From the NCBI GenBank assembly GCA_963791315.1, contig CAWBRQ010000010.1, positions 1-64,000 of the forward strand: a stretch of 64,000 nt of DNA. The letters run 5' to 3'. Within the stretch, counting starts at the first letter, position 1. Each line of letters begins with the position of its first letter. The DNA is from JACCZX01 sp963791315 (GTDB lineage: Bacteria > Pseudomonadota > Gammaproteobacteria > Burkholderiales > Burkholderiaceae_F). The notes under the pieces are model-generated. The model did not search any database, had not been told where the DNA came from, and worked only from the letters and a program-made list of their open reading frames with translations. The position numbers and the translations under genes were made by a program. Below, piece by piece: positions 38,997-48,371 of this stretch.

Positions 38997-40608
38997 ATGA
39001 GGATGACGATGAAGAAACTAATGGTCATGCTCCTCGCCGCAGGAGCGTTTGCACTCGGTTCGTCGACCGCCGTTGCACAAGGTGGCGGCCCCGCACATGG
39101 AGATGGTCCAAAGCCCGAACCGGCCAAGATGGAAGCCGCGAAGGCCGAACCGGCCAAGATGGAAGCCGCGAAGTCCGAGCCAGCGGTGTCTCAGGCAGCG
39201 CCAGTCGCCGCTCCGGCTGCCAAGCCGGCAGCGGGATCGCCAGCTCCGGCCGCGGCTGCCGCTCCGGCCGACGCGCCGAAGCCGCCGAACATCAACAAAG
39301 GCGACACCGCGTTCATGTACGCCGCAACGATGATGGTCATCTTGATGACCATCCCGGGACTCGCGCTGTTCTATGGAGGCCTGGTGCGCTCGAAGAACAT
39401 GCTGTCGGTGTTGATGCAGGTGTTCGTGACGTTCTCGCTGATCGCGATTCTGTGGATGATCTACGGCTACTCGATGGCGTTCACAGCAGGAGGTCCGTTT
39501 ATCGGCGGCCTCTCGAAGATGTTCTTGTCGGGAGTCACGCCCGAATCCGCGGGAGCGACGTTCAGCAAGGACACCTACATTCCCGAGCTGATGTTTGTCG
39601 CCTTCCAGTGCACCTTTGCGGCAATCACCTGCGCGCTGATCGTTGGGGCGTATGCCGAGCGTATGAAGTTCTCTGCGGTGCTGTTGTTCATGGCGCTGTG
39701 GTTCACATTCAGCTATCTGCCGATGGCGCACATGGTCTGGTACTGGGATGGACCCGGACGCAATCAAGGATGCCGTCACCGAGCAGGCCGTCAAGGACGC
39801 TGCCGGATGGTTATGGGCCAAGGGTGCGCTCGACTTCGCCGGCGGCACCGTCGTGCACATCAACGCAGGTGTTGCGGGCTTGGTCGCCGCCTACGTGCTC
39901 GGCAAGCGAATCGGCTACGGGCGCGAATCAATGGCGCCGCACAACCTGACGTTGACGATGGTAGGCGCCGCGCTGCTGTGGGTGGGTTGGTTCGGTTTCA
40001 ATGCGGGCTCGAACCTCGAAGCCAACGGCACGGCAGCGATGGCGTTCGTCAACACGCTGTTCGCTACCGCTGCAGCCGTGCTGACGTGGACGTTCGCCGA
40101 GTGGATGATCAAGGGCAAGCCGTCGATGCTGGGTGGTGCGTCGGGCGCCGTCGCGGGCCTGGTAGCGATCACGCCAGCGTGCGGCTTCGTCGGAGTGATC
40201 GGCGGTGTGGTGATCGGTGCGGCCGCCGGAGGTGCTTGCTTCTGGGGTGTCAGTAGCTTGAAGAAAATGCTGGGGGCGGATGACGCGCTCGATGTATTCG
40301 GCGTGCACGGCGTCGGTGGCATCACCGGTGCGTTGCTGACTGGCGTGTTTGCTTCGCCGTCGCTGGGTGGACTCGGCGTTTGCAATTACGTGACCAACAA
40401 GTGTGGCGATATTGCCGATTTTCCAGGCATTGGTGCGCAGGTGTGGATTCAGCTGCAAGCCGTAATCACTGCAATTGTTCTATCGGCCGTCGTTTCGTTC
40501 GTCGCCCTGCTGATCGTCAAGATGGTCGTTGGCGTCAGGGTCAACGAAGAAGAAGAGCGCGAAGGACTCGATACGACGTATCACGGCGAATCGGCATACA
40601 AAATGTAA
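38997..40608 (+). CDS. amtB: Ammonium transporter AmtB, one apparent frameshift
   Basis: Ammonium channel of the Amt/Rh family. It carries a signal-like N-terminus (KLMVMLLAAGAFALGSST) and an Ala-Pro-rich extension of about 90 residues before the channel proper at NKGDTAFMYAATMMV. Channel features: GLALFYGGLVRSKNMLS, the first His in DFAGGTVVHINAG and the second in VHGVGGITGA. An extra G near 39757 (CCCGGACG for CCCGACG) breaks the frame between HMVWYWDGP and DAIKDAV; joining gives about 536 residues. Three ATGs near 38997-39009 are possible starts. A tandem 30-bp repeat lies in the extension. Downstream, a terminator at 40719. Confidence 0.93.
39114..39173 (+). repeat. 30-bp tandem repeat in the amtB extension
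   Basis: Two copies in tandem (39114-39143 and 39144-39173) differ only at the first base. They encode EPAKMEAAK-type units in the Ala-Pro-Lys-rich region ahead of the channel. Repeat number may vary among strains without harming the channel. Confidence 0.75.
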
Positions 40609-40718
40609 GAGAGGCGCGCGTGGTTAGGGCGCCACGCTTGTCTTCAACAAAGGTTGTGTCTCCCTAGCTCGCCGGATCGCATTGCGATCCACGTACCGAA
40701 CGTACAGGCGGACTTTCA

Positions 40719-40748
40719 GGGCACCTCGGGCCGAGGTGCCCTTTTTTT
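40719..40748 (+). terminator. Rho-independent terminator after amtB
   Basis: Stem GGGCACCTCGG/CCGAGGTGCCC (40719-40729 and 40731-40741) with a very short loop is followed by seven T (40742-40748). It ends the porin-glnK-amtB transcript and separates it from the barrel gene downstream. Confidence 0.92.
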
Positions 40749-40845
40749 GTTGAAGTATCGTTGCGCCTGCGCAAGGTGCCGCGCGCATAATTGCGAAGAT
40801 CAAAAAGAACAACTGGGCGGATTTGTCACTAAGGGGATGGCTGAA

Positions 40846-41721
40846 ATGTCGATCGAAGGTCAAGGTGAAACTGCGAATGCTGAGCGTCGTGCAGGGTCTG
40901 AGCAGACGCTCGTAAGGAACGCCATCGGAGCTGGATTGACTGTGCTGGGGATTTTCGCGTCTGGCCTGGCGGTTGGCCAGGAAGCCTGGTCCATCAACCC
41001 CGGGCTCACCGATGGCTTTACCCTCGAGATCGGCGCCTACGCTCCGACTGTGAAGACGACCGCGCATTTCGACAGCACGCTCGGTCCCGGCACATCGGTC
41101 AGCTTCGAGGATGACCTGGGGCTCGATGACCGCAAGGTCAATGTGGCGATTCTGGGCAAGCTGCGGCTCGGCCAGAGCTGGAGAATCGAGGGCGAGTACT
41201 TTTCGCTGAATCGGAGCGGTACGCGCGCGATCAACAAGACGATCAACTGGGGCGGCAACACTTATCCGATCGGGATTGTCGTTGACTCAGAGTTCGACTC
41301 CGACATCTATCGGTTATCCGTCGGCTATTCTTTCATCAAGGACACCCAAGTGGAGCTCGGCATTTCGCTCGGGCTGCATGTGACGGATTTCCGCATGTCG
41401 ATCGCCGGAGCCAACGTGGCGAGGAGAACGGCCGACGCACTGGCCCCGCTTCCGACGATTGGCCTTTATGCGTCGTACGCGTTATCGCCTAGGTGGCTGC
41501 TGTCGGGGCGAGTTGATTACTTTTCGTTCAGCTATAACGATTACGACGGCTCGCTGGTTAATGCAGTAGCCGCCGTCGATTACCGCTTTACCCGGAACTT
41601 TGGTATGGGATTGGGTTACCGCTACGTCGACTACGACTTGGACGTGACCAGGTCCAGTTTCACCGGCGGTGTCAAATATCAGTTCAGCGGTCCGGTGCTG
41701 TACCTAGTAGGGTCGTTCTAG
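40846..41721 (+). CDS. Outer-membrane beta-barrel protein
   Basis: Unnamed 291-residue barrel protein. After an unusually polar start, a hydrophobic signal-like segment (AIGAGLTVLGIFASGLAVG) lies near residues 26-44, with cleavage likely near GQEAW. The rest alternates polar and hydrophobic residues with many Tyr and Gly (GKLRLGQSWRIEGEYFSL, MGLGYRYVDYDLDV) and ends in Phe, a barrel-assembly signal. ATG 40846 is favoured over 40837 because AAGGGGA then has normal spacing. It is of the OmpW/porin-like size class, but I recognise no specific family. Confidence 0.75.
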   Translation: MSIEGQGETANAERRAGSEQTLVRNAIGAGLTVLGIFASGLAVGQEAWSINPGLTDGFTLEIGAYAPTVKTTAHFDSTLGPGTSVSFEDDLGLDDRKVNVAILGKLRLGQSWRIEGEYFSLNRSGTRAINKTINWGGNTYPIGIVVDSEFDSDIYRLSVGYSFIKDTQVELGISLGLHVTDFRMSIAGANVARRTADALAPLPTIGLYASYALSPRWLLSGRVDYFSFSYNDYDGSLVNAVAAVDYRFTRNFGMGLGYRYVDYDLDVTRSSFTGGVKYQFSGPVLYLVGSF

Positions 41722-41746
41722 CCAGCAATCTTCCAACCAGCCGAAC

Positions 41747-42446
41747 GTGCCGCCGGCGCAATCGAGAGCCCTAAAGCGCATCTCATTACGCCGGCTTGCA
41801 CGCCGCGAGGATCTGGCGTTAACGCGCTCGGAGTTCGCGGTACTGCAGCGTCTGACGTACGCCGCAGAAGATTCAGACGTTTCTCAACGCGATTCCGATC
41901 AACCACGAACTGGGTGGCGAGACGATCCACTCGGTGCGCTCGGTGATGCGGCATCGGCGCGCCCACTGCATCGAAGGTGCGATGTTCGCCGCGTGCGCGT
42001 TGTGGGTGCACGGCGAGCCTCCGCTCGTGATGCACCTCGACTGCTCGATAAGCGATTATCCGCATGTAGTGGCGCTTTTTCGCCGCGGAATCCACTGGGG
42101 CGCAATCTCGAAGACCAACGGCGCAGTGCTGCGCTATCGCGATCCGATCTATCGCAGCTTGCGTGAGCTCGCGCTGTCATATTTCCATGAGTACAGCGAC
42201 CGGCGCGGACAGAAAACGCTGCGCAGCTATTCGGCAGCGTTCGATCTGCGCCGCATCGAACCTGAACTGTGGGTAGCCAACGGCAATGATTGCCAGGAAG
42301 TCGAAGACCTGCTGGCGGGCTTGCGTCATCATCGTCTGATCTCTGCGCGTCAGGAGCGGTTGCTCGCGAGGCGGGATCCGTTTGAGCGCAGGGCTTCGAA
42401 GCTGGTCGAGCATGCGCGGCCAGCACCGACCCGGAGGGCAAGCTAA
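41747..42446 (+). CDS. Transglutaminase-like protein, one apparent frameshift
   Basis: About 232 residues after removing one extra T near 41858; the frame then reads TPQKIQTFLNAIPINHELGG into HSVRSVMRHRRAHCIEGA. The HCIEGA cysteine, the His in DYPHVVAL and the Asp in RYRDPIY have the order of a transglutaminase-like Cys-His-Asp triad. The rest is charged and has no membrane segment. I know this only as an uncharacterised betaproteobacterial protein. GTG 41747 is a tentative start. It sits between an outer-membrane barrel gene and gshA on the same strand. Function unknown. Confidence 0.6.
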
Positions 42447-42488
42447 TCAACGTGCGGGAGTGCGAGTTACACTGGCCGGCGTTTTTTC

Positions 42489-43862
42489 GTGAGCGAGTGC
42501 ACAGTGCCGGACCCCGCCGTTCATCACCCAGCTGTTCCGCACCTACTGACCGCGCAAACCGGGCCGTTGCTGCAGCTCGAGCAACGCATCCTGGAGTCGT
42601 TGCCGGCGATTGAGCGCTGGTTCCGGCTGCAGTGGCAGGACCACACGCCTCCTTTTTACGGCTCGGTCGATCTGCGCAATGCGGGCTTCAAATTAGCCCC
42701 CGTTGACATGAATCTGTTCCCGGGCGGGTTCAACAACCTGTCGGAGCAGATGCTGCCGGCGGCGGTGCAGGCGGCGCAAACTGCGATCGATCGAATCTGT
42801 CCGGATGCGCGCAACCTGTTGCTGATTCCCGAACGGCATACGCGTAACCAGTTCTATCTGACCAACGTTGCGCGGTTGGTGCGCATCCTGCGCCAGACCG
42901 GGCTCGAAGTTCGAGTGGGTTCATTGGCGGAAGACATTACGCAGCCGACTCCGATTCTCCTCGAAGACGGCGATCAGCTACTGCTCGAGCCGCTGGTCCG
43001 TGAAGGCGACCACCTGGGCGTCGACGGGTTCACTCCATGTGCGATCTTGCTGAACAACGATCTGTCGTCCGGCATTCCGCCGATTCTGCGCGGACTGGGT
43101 GATCAGATCGTGATGCCGCCGCTGCAAGCCGGCTGGGCGGTGCGGCGCAAATCGAATCACTTTGCCGCCTACGACCAGGTTGCCGATGAGTTTGCGCAGA
43201 TGCTCGGCCTCGACCCCTGGTTCATTAACCCGTACTTTGGACGCTGTGGCGAAGTCAACTTCCACGAGCGCTCCGGCGAGGAGTGTCTGGCGACCAATAT
43301 CGACTTCGTGCTGGAGCGGATGCGCGAGAAATATCGTGAGTACGACATTCCCGATGCGCCGTACGTGGTGGTCAAAGCCGATGCCGGTACCTACGGCATG
43401 GGCGTGATGACCGTGCGCGATGCGTCCGAAGTGCGCGGATTGAATCGTAAACAGCGCAACAAGATGGCCGTGGTTAAGGAAGGCCTTGAAGTCACTGAAG
43501 TGATCATTCAGGAAGGCGTGCCGACGCGCGAAAATGTCAACGGCGCGGCGGCTGAACCGGTGGTCTACATGATTGATCGTTACGTGGTGGGGGGGTTTTA
43601 TCGGGTGCACACTGACCGGGGACCCGACCAGAATCTCAATGCGCCGGGGATGCACTTTGTGCCGCTGGCTTTTTCCGACAGCTGCAATCTGCCTGACTGC
43701 AACGCGCAGGCGGGCGACAGTGCGCCGAACCGCTTTTATTCGTATGGCGTTATCGCGCGTCTCGCGTTGCTGGCGGCCGCTATCGAGCTCGAGGTCACGG
43801 CGTCGAAATTACTCGATGAGCCAGCGCCGTCAGCGGCACTTGCCGCTGCGATCGCGGGATAG
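42489..43862 (+). CDS. gshA: Glutamate-cysteine ligase (Acidithiobacillus/Burkholderiales type)
   Basis: First step of glutathione synthesis: ATP-dependent joining of glutamate and cysteine. The 457-residue product belongs to the GshA group unlike E. coli GshA in sequence, with GFKLAPVDMNLFPGGFNNL near residue 65, IPERHTRNQFY and VVVKADAGTYGMGVM for ATP binding, and FYRVHTDR near the end. The GTG start at 42489 is supported by family length. It is followed 39 bases later by gshB, so the whole glutathione pathway is together. Confidence 0.93.
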   Translation: MSECTVPDPAVHHPAVPHLLTAQTGPLLQLEQRILESLPAIERWFRLQWQDHTPPFYGSVDLRNAGFKLAPVDMNLFPGGFNNLSEQMLPAAVQAAQTAIDRICPDARNLLLIPERHTRNQFYLTNVARLVRILRQTGLEVRVGSLAEDITQPTPILLEDGDQLLLEPLVREGDHLGVDGFTPCAILLNNDLSSGIPPILRGLGDQIVMPPLQAGWAVRRKSNHFAAYDQVADEFAQMLGLDPWFINPYFGRCGEVNFHERSGEECLATNIDFVLERMREKYREYDIPDAPYVVVKADAGTYGMGVMTVRDASEVRGLNRKQRNKMAVVKEGLEVTEVIIQEGVPTRENVNGAAAEPVVYMIDRYVVGGFYRVHTDRGPDQNLNAPGMHFVPLAFSDSCNLPDCNAQAGDSAPNRFYSYGVIARLALLAAAIELEVTASKLLDEPAPSAALAAAIAG

Positions 43863-43901
43863 CTCGTCGCAGCATCGCTTTCGAGCTTTGGCGGCAAACG
43901 C

Positions 43902-44858
43902 ATGGCATTGACTTGGCTGTTTATCGTCGATCCGCTTGATCACCTGAAGGAATACAAGGATTCGACGGTTGCGATGATGCGCGAGGCTGCGCGTCGTGGT
44001 CACCTCGTGCATGCCGGCACACCTGCCGAGCTGTCGTTCGATAGTCACGATGGCCTGGTCCGCATGCAGTCGCACCAACTTCAGATCACTCAGCAACCCG
44101 AGCCGTGGTACGTCGACCAGGGACTGCACGATCATCCGTTGAACTTCTACGACGGCGTGCTGATGCGCAAGGATCCGCCGTTCGACGTCGAGTTCCTGAA
44201 TGCGACGCTGCTGCTGTCGCGGGCGGTGGCGCAGGGCGCCCACGTGATCAACGATCCACAGGCGCTGCGCGATCACAACGAAAAGCTCGCGGTACTCGAG
44301 TTTCCGCAATATGCGGTGCCGACTCTGGTGACACGCAGCATTCCGGGCATTCGAAGTTTCTGGGCTGAGCAAGACGACATCATCGTCAAGCCTATCGACG
44401 GTATGGGTGGCGCCGGCGTTTTTCGTTTGCAGCCAGGCGACTTGAACGCCGGCTCGATTCTCGAGGCCGTCACACTGCACGGCCAGCGCACTGTGATGGC
44501 GCAGCAATTTATTCCTGAGATCAACGAAGGCGACAAGCGCATTTTGGTGATCGGCGGTGAGCCGGTGCCGTACTGCCTGGCTCGCATTCCGGCGCCTGGA
44601 GAAACGCGCGGCAATCTTGCCGCCGGTGGTAACGGCAGAGCGCAGCCGCTGACCAAGCACGACGAGAGGATTGCGCGTGCGGTGGGCCGAGCGTTGCTGC
44701 CGCGCGGATTGATGTTGCTCGGACTCGACGTAATCGGCGATCACCTGACAGAGATCAACGTCACCAGCCCGACGTGCTTCGTGGAAATTGAGGGGCAGGC
44801 AGGCTTTAACGTCGCCGGGATGTTTATCGACGAGCTCGAGAAGGCGGTTAAGAAATAA
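43902..44858 (+). CDS. gshB: Glutathione synthetase
   Basis: ATP-grasp enzyme that adds glycine to gamma-glutamylcysteine. 318 residues. The N-terminal FIVDPLDHLKEYKDST and VLMRKDPPFDVEF are family hallmarks; the ATP-grasp loop is KPIDGMGGAGVF, and EINVTSPTC carries the metal ligands near the end. Its stop shares a base with the start of the PTS EIIA gene (TAATG), coupling glutathione synthesis and the PTS genes in one transcript. Confidence 0.97.
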   Translation: MALTWLFIVDPLDHLKEYKDSTVAMMREAARRGHLVHAGTPAELSFDSHDGLVRMQSHQLQITQQPEPWYVDQGLHDHPLNFYDGVLMRKDPPFDVEFLNATLLLSRAVAQGAHVINDPQALRDHNEKLAVLEFPQYAVPTLVTRSIPGIRSFWAEQDDIIVKPIDGMGGAGVFRLQPGDLNAGSILEAVTLHGQRTVMAQQFIPEINEGDKRILVIGGEPVPYCLARIPAPGETRGNLAAGGNGRAQPLTKHDERIARAVGRALLPRGLMLLGLDVIGDHLTEINVTSPTCFVEIEGQAGFNVAGMFIDELEKAVKK

Positions 44859-45259
44859 TGGTTGGAATCCTGGTCATCGCCCACGCGCCGCTTGCCAGTG
44901 CGCTTAGTCAGTGCGCTGAACATGTGTACACGTGCGAGCCGAACGCTCGGCGTCAGTTGCGTGCGCTCGATGTCGGCGGCAATGCCGACCTCGCGAACAC
45001 GGTGGCGAGGGCGCGCGAGCTCGTGCGGGAGGTCGATCGCGGTGAAGGCGTACTGATACTGACAGACGCATTCGGCGCAACGCCCGGCAACGTCGCTGCG
45101 CAGCTTGCGGAATCGGAGCGCGTGGCGGTGCTTGCCGGCGTCAACCTTCCGATGCTGCTGCGCGCCGTCTGCTATCGCGGCGGTCCGCTCGATGAGGTCA
45201 CGGAAAAGGCGCTCGCTGGCGGACGCCAGGGCATGCTTCAGGTCGGCGCGACGCGATGA
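44858..45259 (+). CDS. PTS EIIA component, mannose family
   Basis: Phosphoryl carrier of 133 residues. The active His9 lies in VIAHAPL; the fold is the mannose-type EIIA (LILTDAFGATPGNVA, LAGVNLPMLLRA). No EIIB or EIIC is encoded nearby, so this is the regulatory PTS usual in betaproteobacteria rather than a sugar transporter. Its stop overlaps the HPr start by 4 bases. Confidence 0.95.
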   Translation: MVGILVIAHAPLASALSQCAEHVYTCEPNARRQLRALDVGGNADLANTVARARELVREVDRGEGVLILTDAFGATPGNVAAQLAESERVAVLAGVNLPMLLRAVCYRGGPLDEVTEKALAGGRQGMLQVGATR

Positions 45260-45528
45260 TCAGCAAGGACTTCACGATCAAGAACGAGCTCGGCCTTCAT
45301 GCGCGCCCGTCGGCGCAGCTGACGCAGATCGCGGGGCGCTATCAGAGCGAGGTGTTCATCGCCAGGAATGGGCGCCGCGTGAATGCGAAGTCGATCATGG
45401 GCGTGATGATGCTGGCAGCCGGCCCGGGTTCGACGGTGACGGTCGACGCCGACGGACCCGACGAGCAACAGGCTCTCGACGCGATCGGAGCCCTAATCGC
45501 GTCAGGCTTTGGCGAAGCGCATGGCTAG
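45256..45528 (+). CDS. ptsH: HPr phosphocarrier protein
   Basis: 90-residue carrier between Enzyme I and EIIA. His15 (GLHARPS) is the phosphorylation site, and Ser46 (NAKSIMGV) is the site for HPr kinase, so regulatory phosphorylation of the Firmicutes/proteobacterial kind is possible. It overlaps both neighbours: EIIA by 4 bases, ptsI by 8. Confidence 0.96.
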   Translation: MISKDFTIKNELGLHARPSAQLTQIAGRYQSEVFIARNGRRVNAKSIMGVMMLAAGPGSTVTVDADGPDEQQALDAIGALIASGFGEAHG

Positions 45529-47338
45529 CGGGGCCGACGTGGCCGAGCGTCGTCGTGGGTCGCTCGCAGGTAGCGGTGTAACAAACGGAATCGCCGTCGG
45601 GCGTGCGCACTTGCTTGCGCCATCGGAGCTCGATGTTCGTCAGTACACGATCGAGCGGCGCGACGTGCTGCATGAAATTGGCCGGTTGACCACCGCATTT
45701 AACGTCGTGCGCGAAGAGCTGGACGACCTTAAGGCGGGCATCGCACCGAACGCGCCGAGCGAAGTGCGCGCATTTCTCGATCTGCACCGGCTGATCCTCG
45801 GCGATGCATTACTCGCCGACGCACCGCGCGACCTGATTCGAGGCCGGCTGATCAACGCCGAGTGGGCGCTGACGATCCAGCTCGAACAACTGGTCAAGCA
45901 GTTCGATGCAATCGACGACGAATATTTGCGCGAGCGGTCGACCGACGTGCGGCAGGTGGTCGAGCGCGTCGTCAATGCGCTGGCTGGCGGGAGGCCAACG
46001 CGCGTCGCGTTCACCAAACAACTTGCGCCGGGTGAGCGCTTGATATTAATTGCACAGGACCTCGCGCCGGCCGACGTGCTGCACTTGAAAGACCGTGCCG
46101 ATGTCGACCTTGCCGGATTTGTCACCGAGCTTGGGGGCCCGACATCGCACACCGCGATTCTCGCCCGCAGCCTCGGCTTGCCAGCGGTGGTCGGCGCCGA
46201 AAATGCGCGCGGCATCATTCAGGAGGGCGACCTCGTTGTCATCGACGCTGACTTTGACGCGGTCATCGTCAACCCTAGCGAAGAAGAGCTCGCCGAGTTC
46301 GGCAAGCGCGTGCGCGACGAAAGCGAGCATCGCGTTCAGCTGCGCAAGCTCAAGGGCAAGATCGCGCGTACGCGAGATGGCGTTGCGATCGAGCTGCAGG
46401 CGAACATCGAATTGCCGGAAGACGCGCGCGATGCGCTCGAAGCGGGTGCCGACGGCATCGGCCTGTTTCGCTCCGAGTTTCTGTTCATGGACCGCGACGA
46501 GCTGCCGACCGAGGACGAGCAATACGAGGCATACGCCAAAGTTGCGCGCGCCATGAAGGGCAAGCCGGTTGTGATTCGCACGCTCGATATCGGTGCCGAT
46601 AAGGTGCTGAACGAAGCGGCGCGCGAGACTCTCGGAATGGGACGAGGTGCTCCGCGTCCGGAGTCGAATCCGGCCCTGGGTTTGCGCGCCATCCGGTACT
46701 GCCTGGCGTATCCCGAATTGTTTCTGACGCAGCTGCGCGCGATTCTGCGGGCGTCCGAAGTCGGCACCGTCCGAATTTTGGTGCCGATGCTGGCTCACAT
46801 GCACGAAGTCGAGCAGGCGCTCGCGTTTGTCGCGCAGGCGAAACAGCAGCTGCGCGAAGGAAAGCGCAAGTTTGACGGCCGCATCCAAATTGGCGGCATG
46901 GTCGAAGTGCCTGCAGCGGCGCTCTCAGTGCCGCAACTGGTGAAGAAGCTGAAGTTTCTATCGATCGGCACCAATGATCTGATCCAGTACACCCTCGCGA
47001 TCGATCGCGCGGACTCGAGCGTTGCACATTTATACGATCACCTGCATCCAGCCGTACTGCGGCTGATCGCGTACACGATCAAGGAATGCAAGAGAGCCAG
47101 GGTGCCGGTGTCGATCTGCGGTGAGCTTGCAGGTGAGCTGGAAATGACCGAGTTGCTGCTCGGCATGGGGCTACGCCAGTACTCGATGCACCCGTCGCAG
47201 ATCCTGCCGCTCAAAGAGCGGATGTTTACGCTTTCAACCAAGGACTCAGCACGGCTCGCTACGCGCGTGCTGCGCCAGTCCGATCCGGTGAAAATCAAGG
47301 CCGCGCTCGTGCGCGCGGCCCACGCAGATCTTTCTTGA
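45521..47338 (+). CDS. ptsI: PTS Enzyme I (phosphoenolpyruvate-protein phosphotransferase)
   Basis: Starts the PTS relay by taking phosphate from PEP. From ATG 45521 it has 605 residues. The phosphorylated His (about residue 210) lies in GGPTSHTAI; the PEP-binding domain has GIGLFRSEFLFMD, and the catalytic Cys in SICGELAG. The frame could start at the TTG 45509 upstream. It overlaps ptsH by 8 bases and ends immediately against the convergent cydB stop, with no terminator between. Confidence 0.96.
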   Translation: MASGADVAERRRGSLAGSGVTNGIAVGRAHLLAPSELDVRQYTIERRDVLHEIGRLTTAFNVVREELDDLKAGIAPNAPSEVRAFLDLHRLILGDALLADAPRDLIRGRLINAEWALTIQLEQLVKQFDAIDDEYLRERSTDVRQVVERVVNALAGGRPTRVAFTKQLAPGERLILIAQDLAPADVLHLKDRADVDLAGFVTELGGPTSHTAILARSLGLPAVVGAENARGIIQEGDLVVIDADFDAVIVNPSEEELAEFGKRVRDESEHRVQLRKLKGKIARTRDGVAIELQANIELPEDARDALEAGADGIGLFRSEFLFMDRDELPTEDEQYEAYAKVARAMKGKPVVIRTLDIGADKVLNEAARETLGMGRGAPRPESNPALGLRAIRYCLAYPELFLTQLRAILRASEVGTVRILVPMLAHMHEVEQALAFVAQAKQQLREGKRKFDGRIQIGGMVEVPAAALSVPQLVKKLKFLSIGTNDLIQYTLAIDRADSSVAHLYDHLHPAVLRLIAYTIKECKRARVPVSICGELAGELEMTELLLGMGLRQYSMHPSQILPLKERMFTLSTKDSARLATRVLRQSDPVKIKAALVRAAHADLS

Positions 47339-48361
47339 TCAGTGCCCGTATCCCGCGTCGTCCTCACTCTTGACGTGAAACAAGCGGTAGTTAACCCAGG
47401 TGTGGATCAGGATCAGCGGGACCAGAATCAGCAATCCAGGCAGGAGAAAGCGTTGCGACTCTGGCGATGCGGCCGCCGCGAACAGTGTGAGTGAAGGTGG
47501 CGGCAGTCTGGGAAAGATGCTGATCGCCAGGCCCGAATAACCGAGAAAAAACAGGCCAACGCACAACACGAAGGGGACCGCGCTCCGCGTTTTTTTTATC
47601 GCTCGATAAGCACCCCACGCACACGCAGCGGTTAGTACTGGTACGGGCGCAAATGCGAGCGACTTTGGAAAGTCGAACCAGCGCGCGGCGATCGCGGGCG
47701 ACATCAACGGCGTCCAGATGCTGATCGCTGCGATCGCAGCTAGCATTCCCACCAACAGCACCGGCATCCACGTGCGCGCCTTTTCCTGCAGCGTGCCGTA
47801 CGAACGCCAGAACAGCCACGTGTTGCCGAGCAGCGCATAACCACACAACAGCGCGAGACCGGTCACGATGGAAAATGGCGTCAGCCAATCCCACGGGCCA
47901 CCGGCGTATTGAAAATTCTCCATCTTGATGCCCTGCACGAAGGTGCCGAGCACTACCCCTTGCGCGAAAGTGGCAGTCATCGAGCCAGCAGCGAATGCCA
48001 CGTCCCAAATGCGCGGGTGATGTTTGAAGCGAAACTCGAACGCCACGCCGCGAAAGATCAAGCCCAGCAGCATCACGATGATCGGCAGATACACCGCAGG
48101 CAGGATGACGGCGAACGCGAGCGGAAACGCCGACAAAAGAATCGCGCCACCGAGCACGAGCCAGGTTTCGTTGCCGTCCCAGAACGGCGCGATCGAATTC
48201 ATCATCTGATCGCGTTGCGCATCATCGTCGGCAAACGGAAACAGAATACCGACGCCAAGATCGAGACCGTCGAGCACGACGTACATGCCGACCGCGAACG
48301 CGACGACACCGGCCATGAAGAGTGTCAGCCAATCAGCAGCGGTCATTTGGATGTAAATCAT
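47339..48361 (-). CDS. cydB: Cytochrome bd-type ubiquinol oxidase subunit II
   Basis: Second membrane subunit of the bd-type terminal oxidase, 340 residues with eight or nine membrane segments. The start VLDGLDLGVGILFPF and the FWDGNETWLVLGG stretch are typical of CydB/CioB. It follows cydA by 10 bases. An alternative start is ATG 48346. The partner's sequence suggests the cyanide-insensitive form. No cydX-like small gene is visible downstream. Confidence 0.93.
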   Translation of the reverse strand: MIYIQMTAADWLTLFMAGVVAFAVGMYVVLDGLDLGVGILFPFADDDAQRDQMMNSIAPFWDGNETWLVLGGAILLSAFPLAFAVILPAVYLPIIVMLLGLIFRGVAFEFRFKHHPRIWDVAFAAGSMTATFAQGVVLGTFVQGIKMENFQYAGGPWDWLTPFSIVTGLALLCGYALLGNTWLFWRSYGTLQEKARTWMPVLLVGMLAAIAAISIWTPLMSPAIAARWFDFPKSLAFAPVPVLTAACAWGAYRAIKKTRSAVPFVLCVGLFFLGYSGLAISIFPRLPPPSLTLFAAAASPESQRFLLPGLLILVPLILIHTWVNYRLFHVKSEDDAGYGH

Positions 48362-48371
48362 CGGGCGCCGA

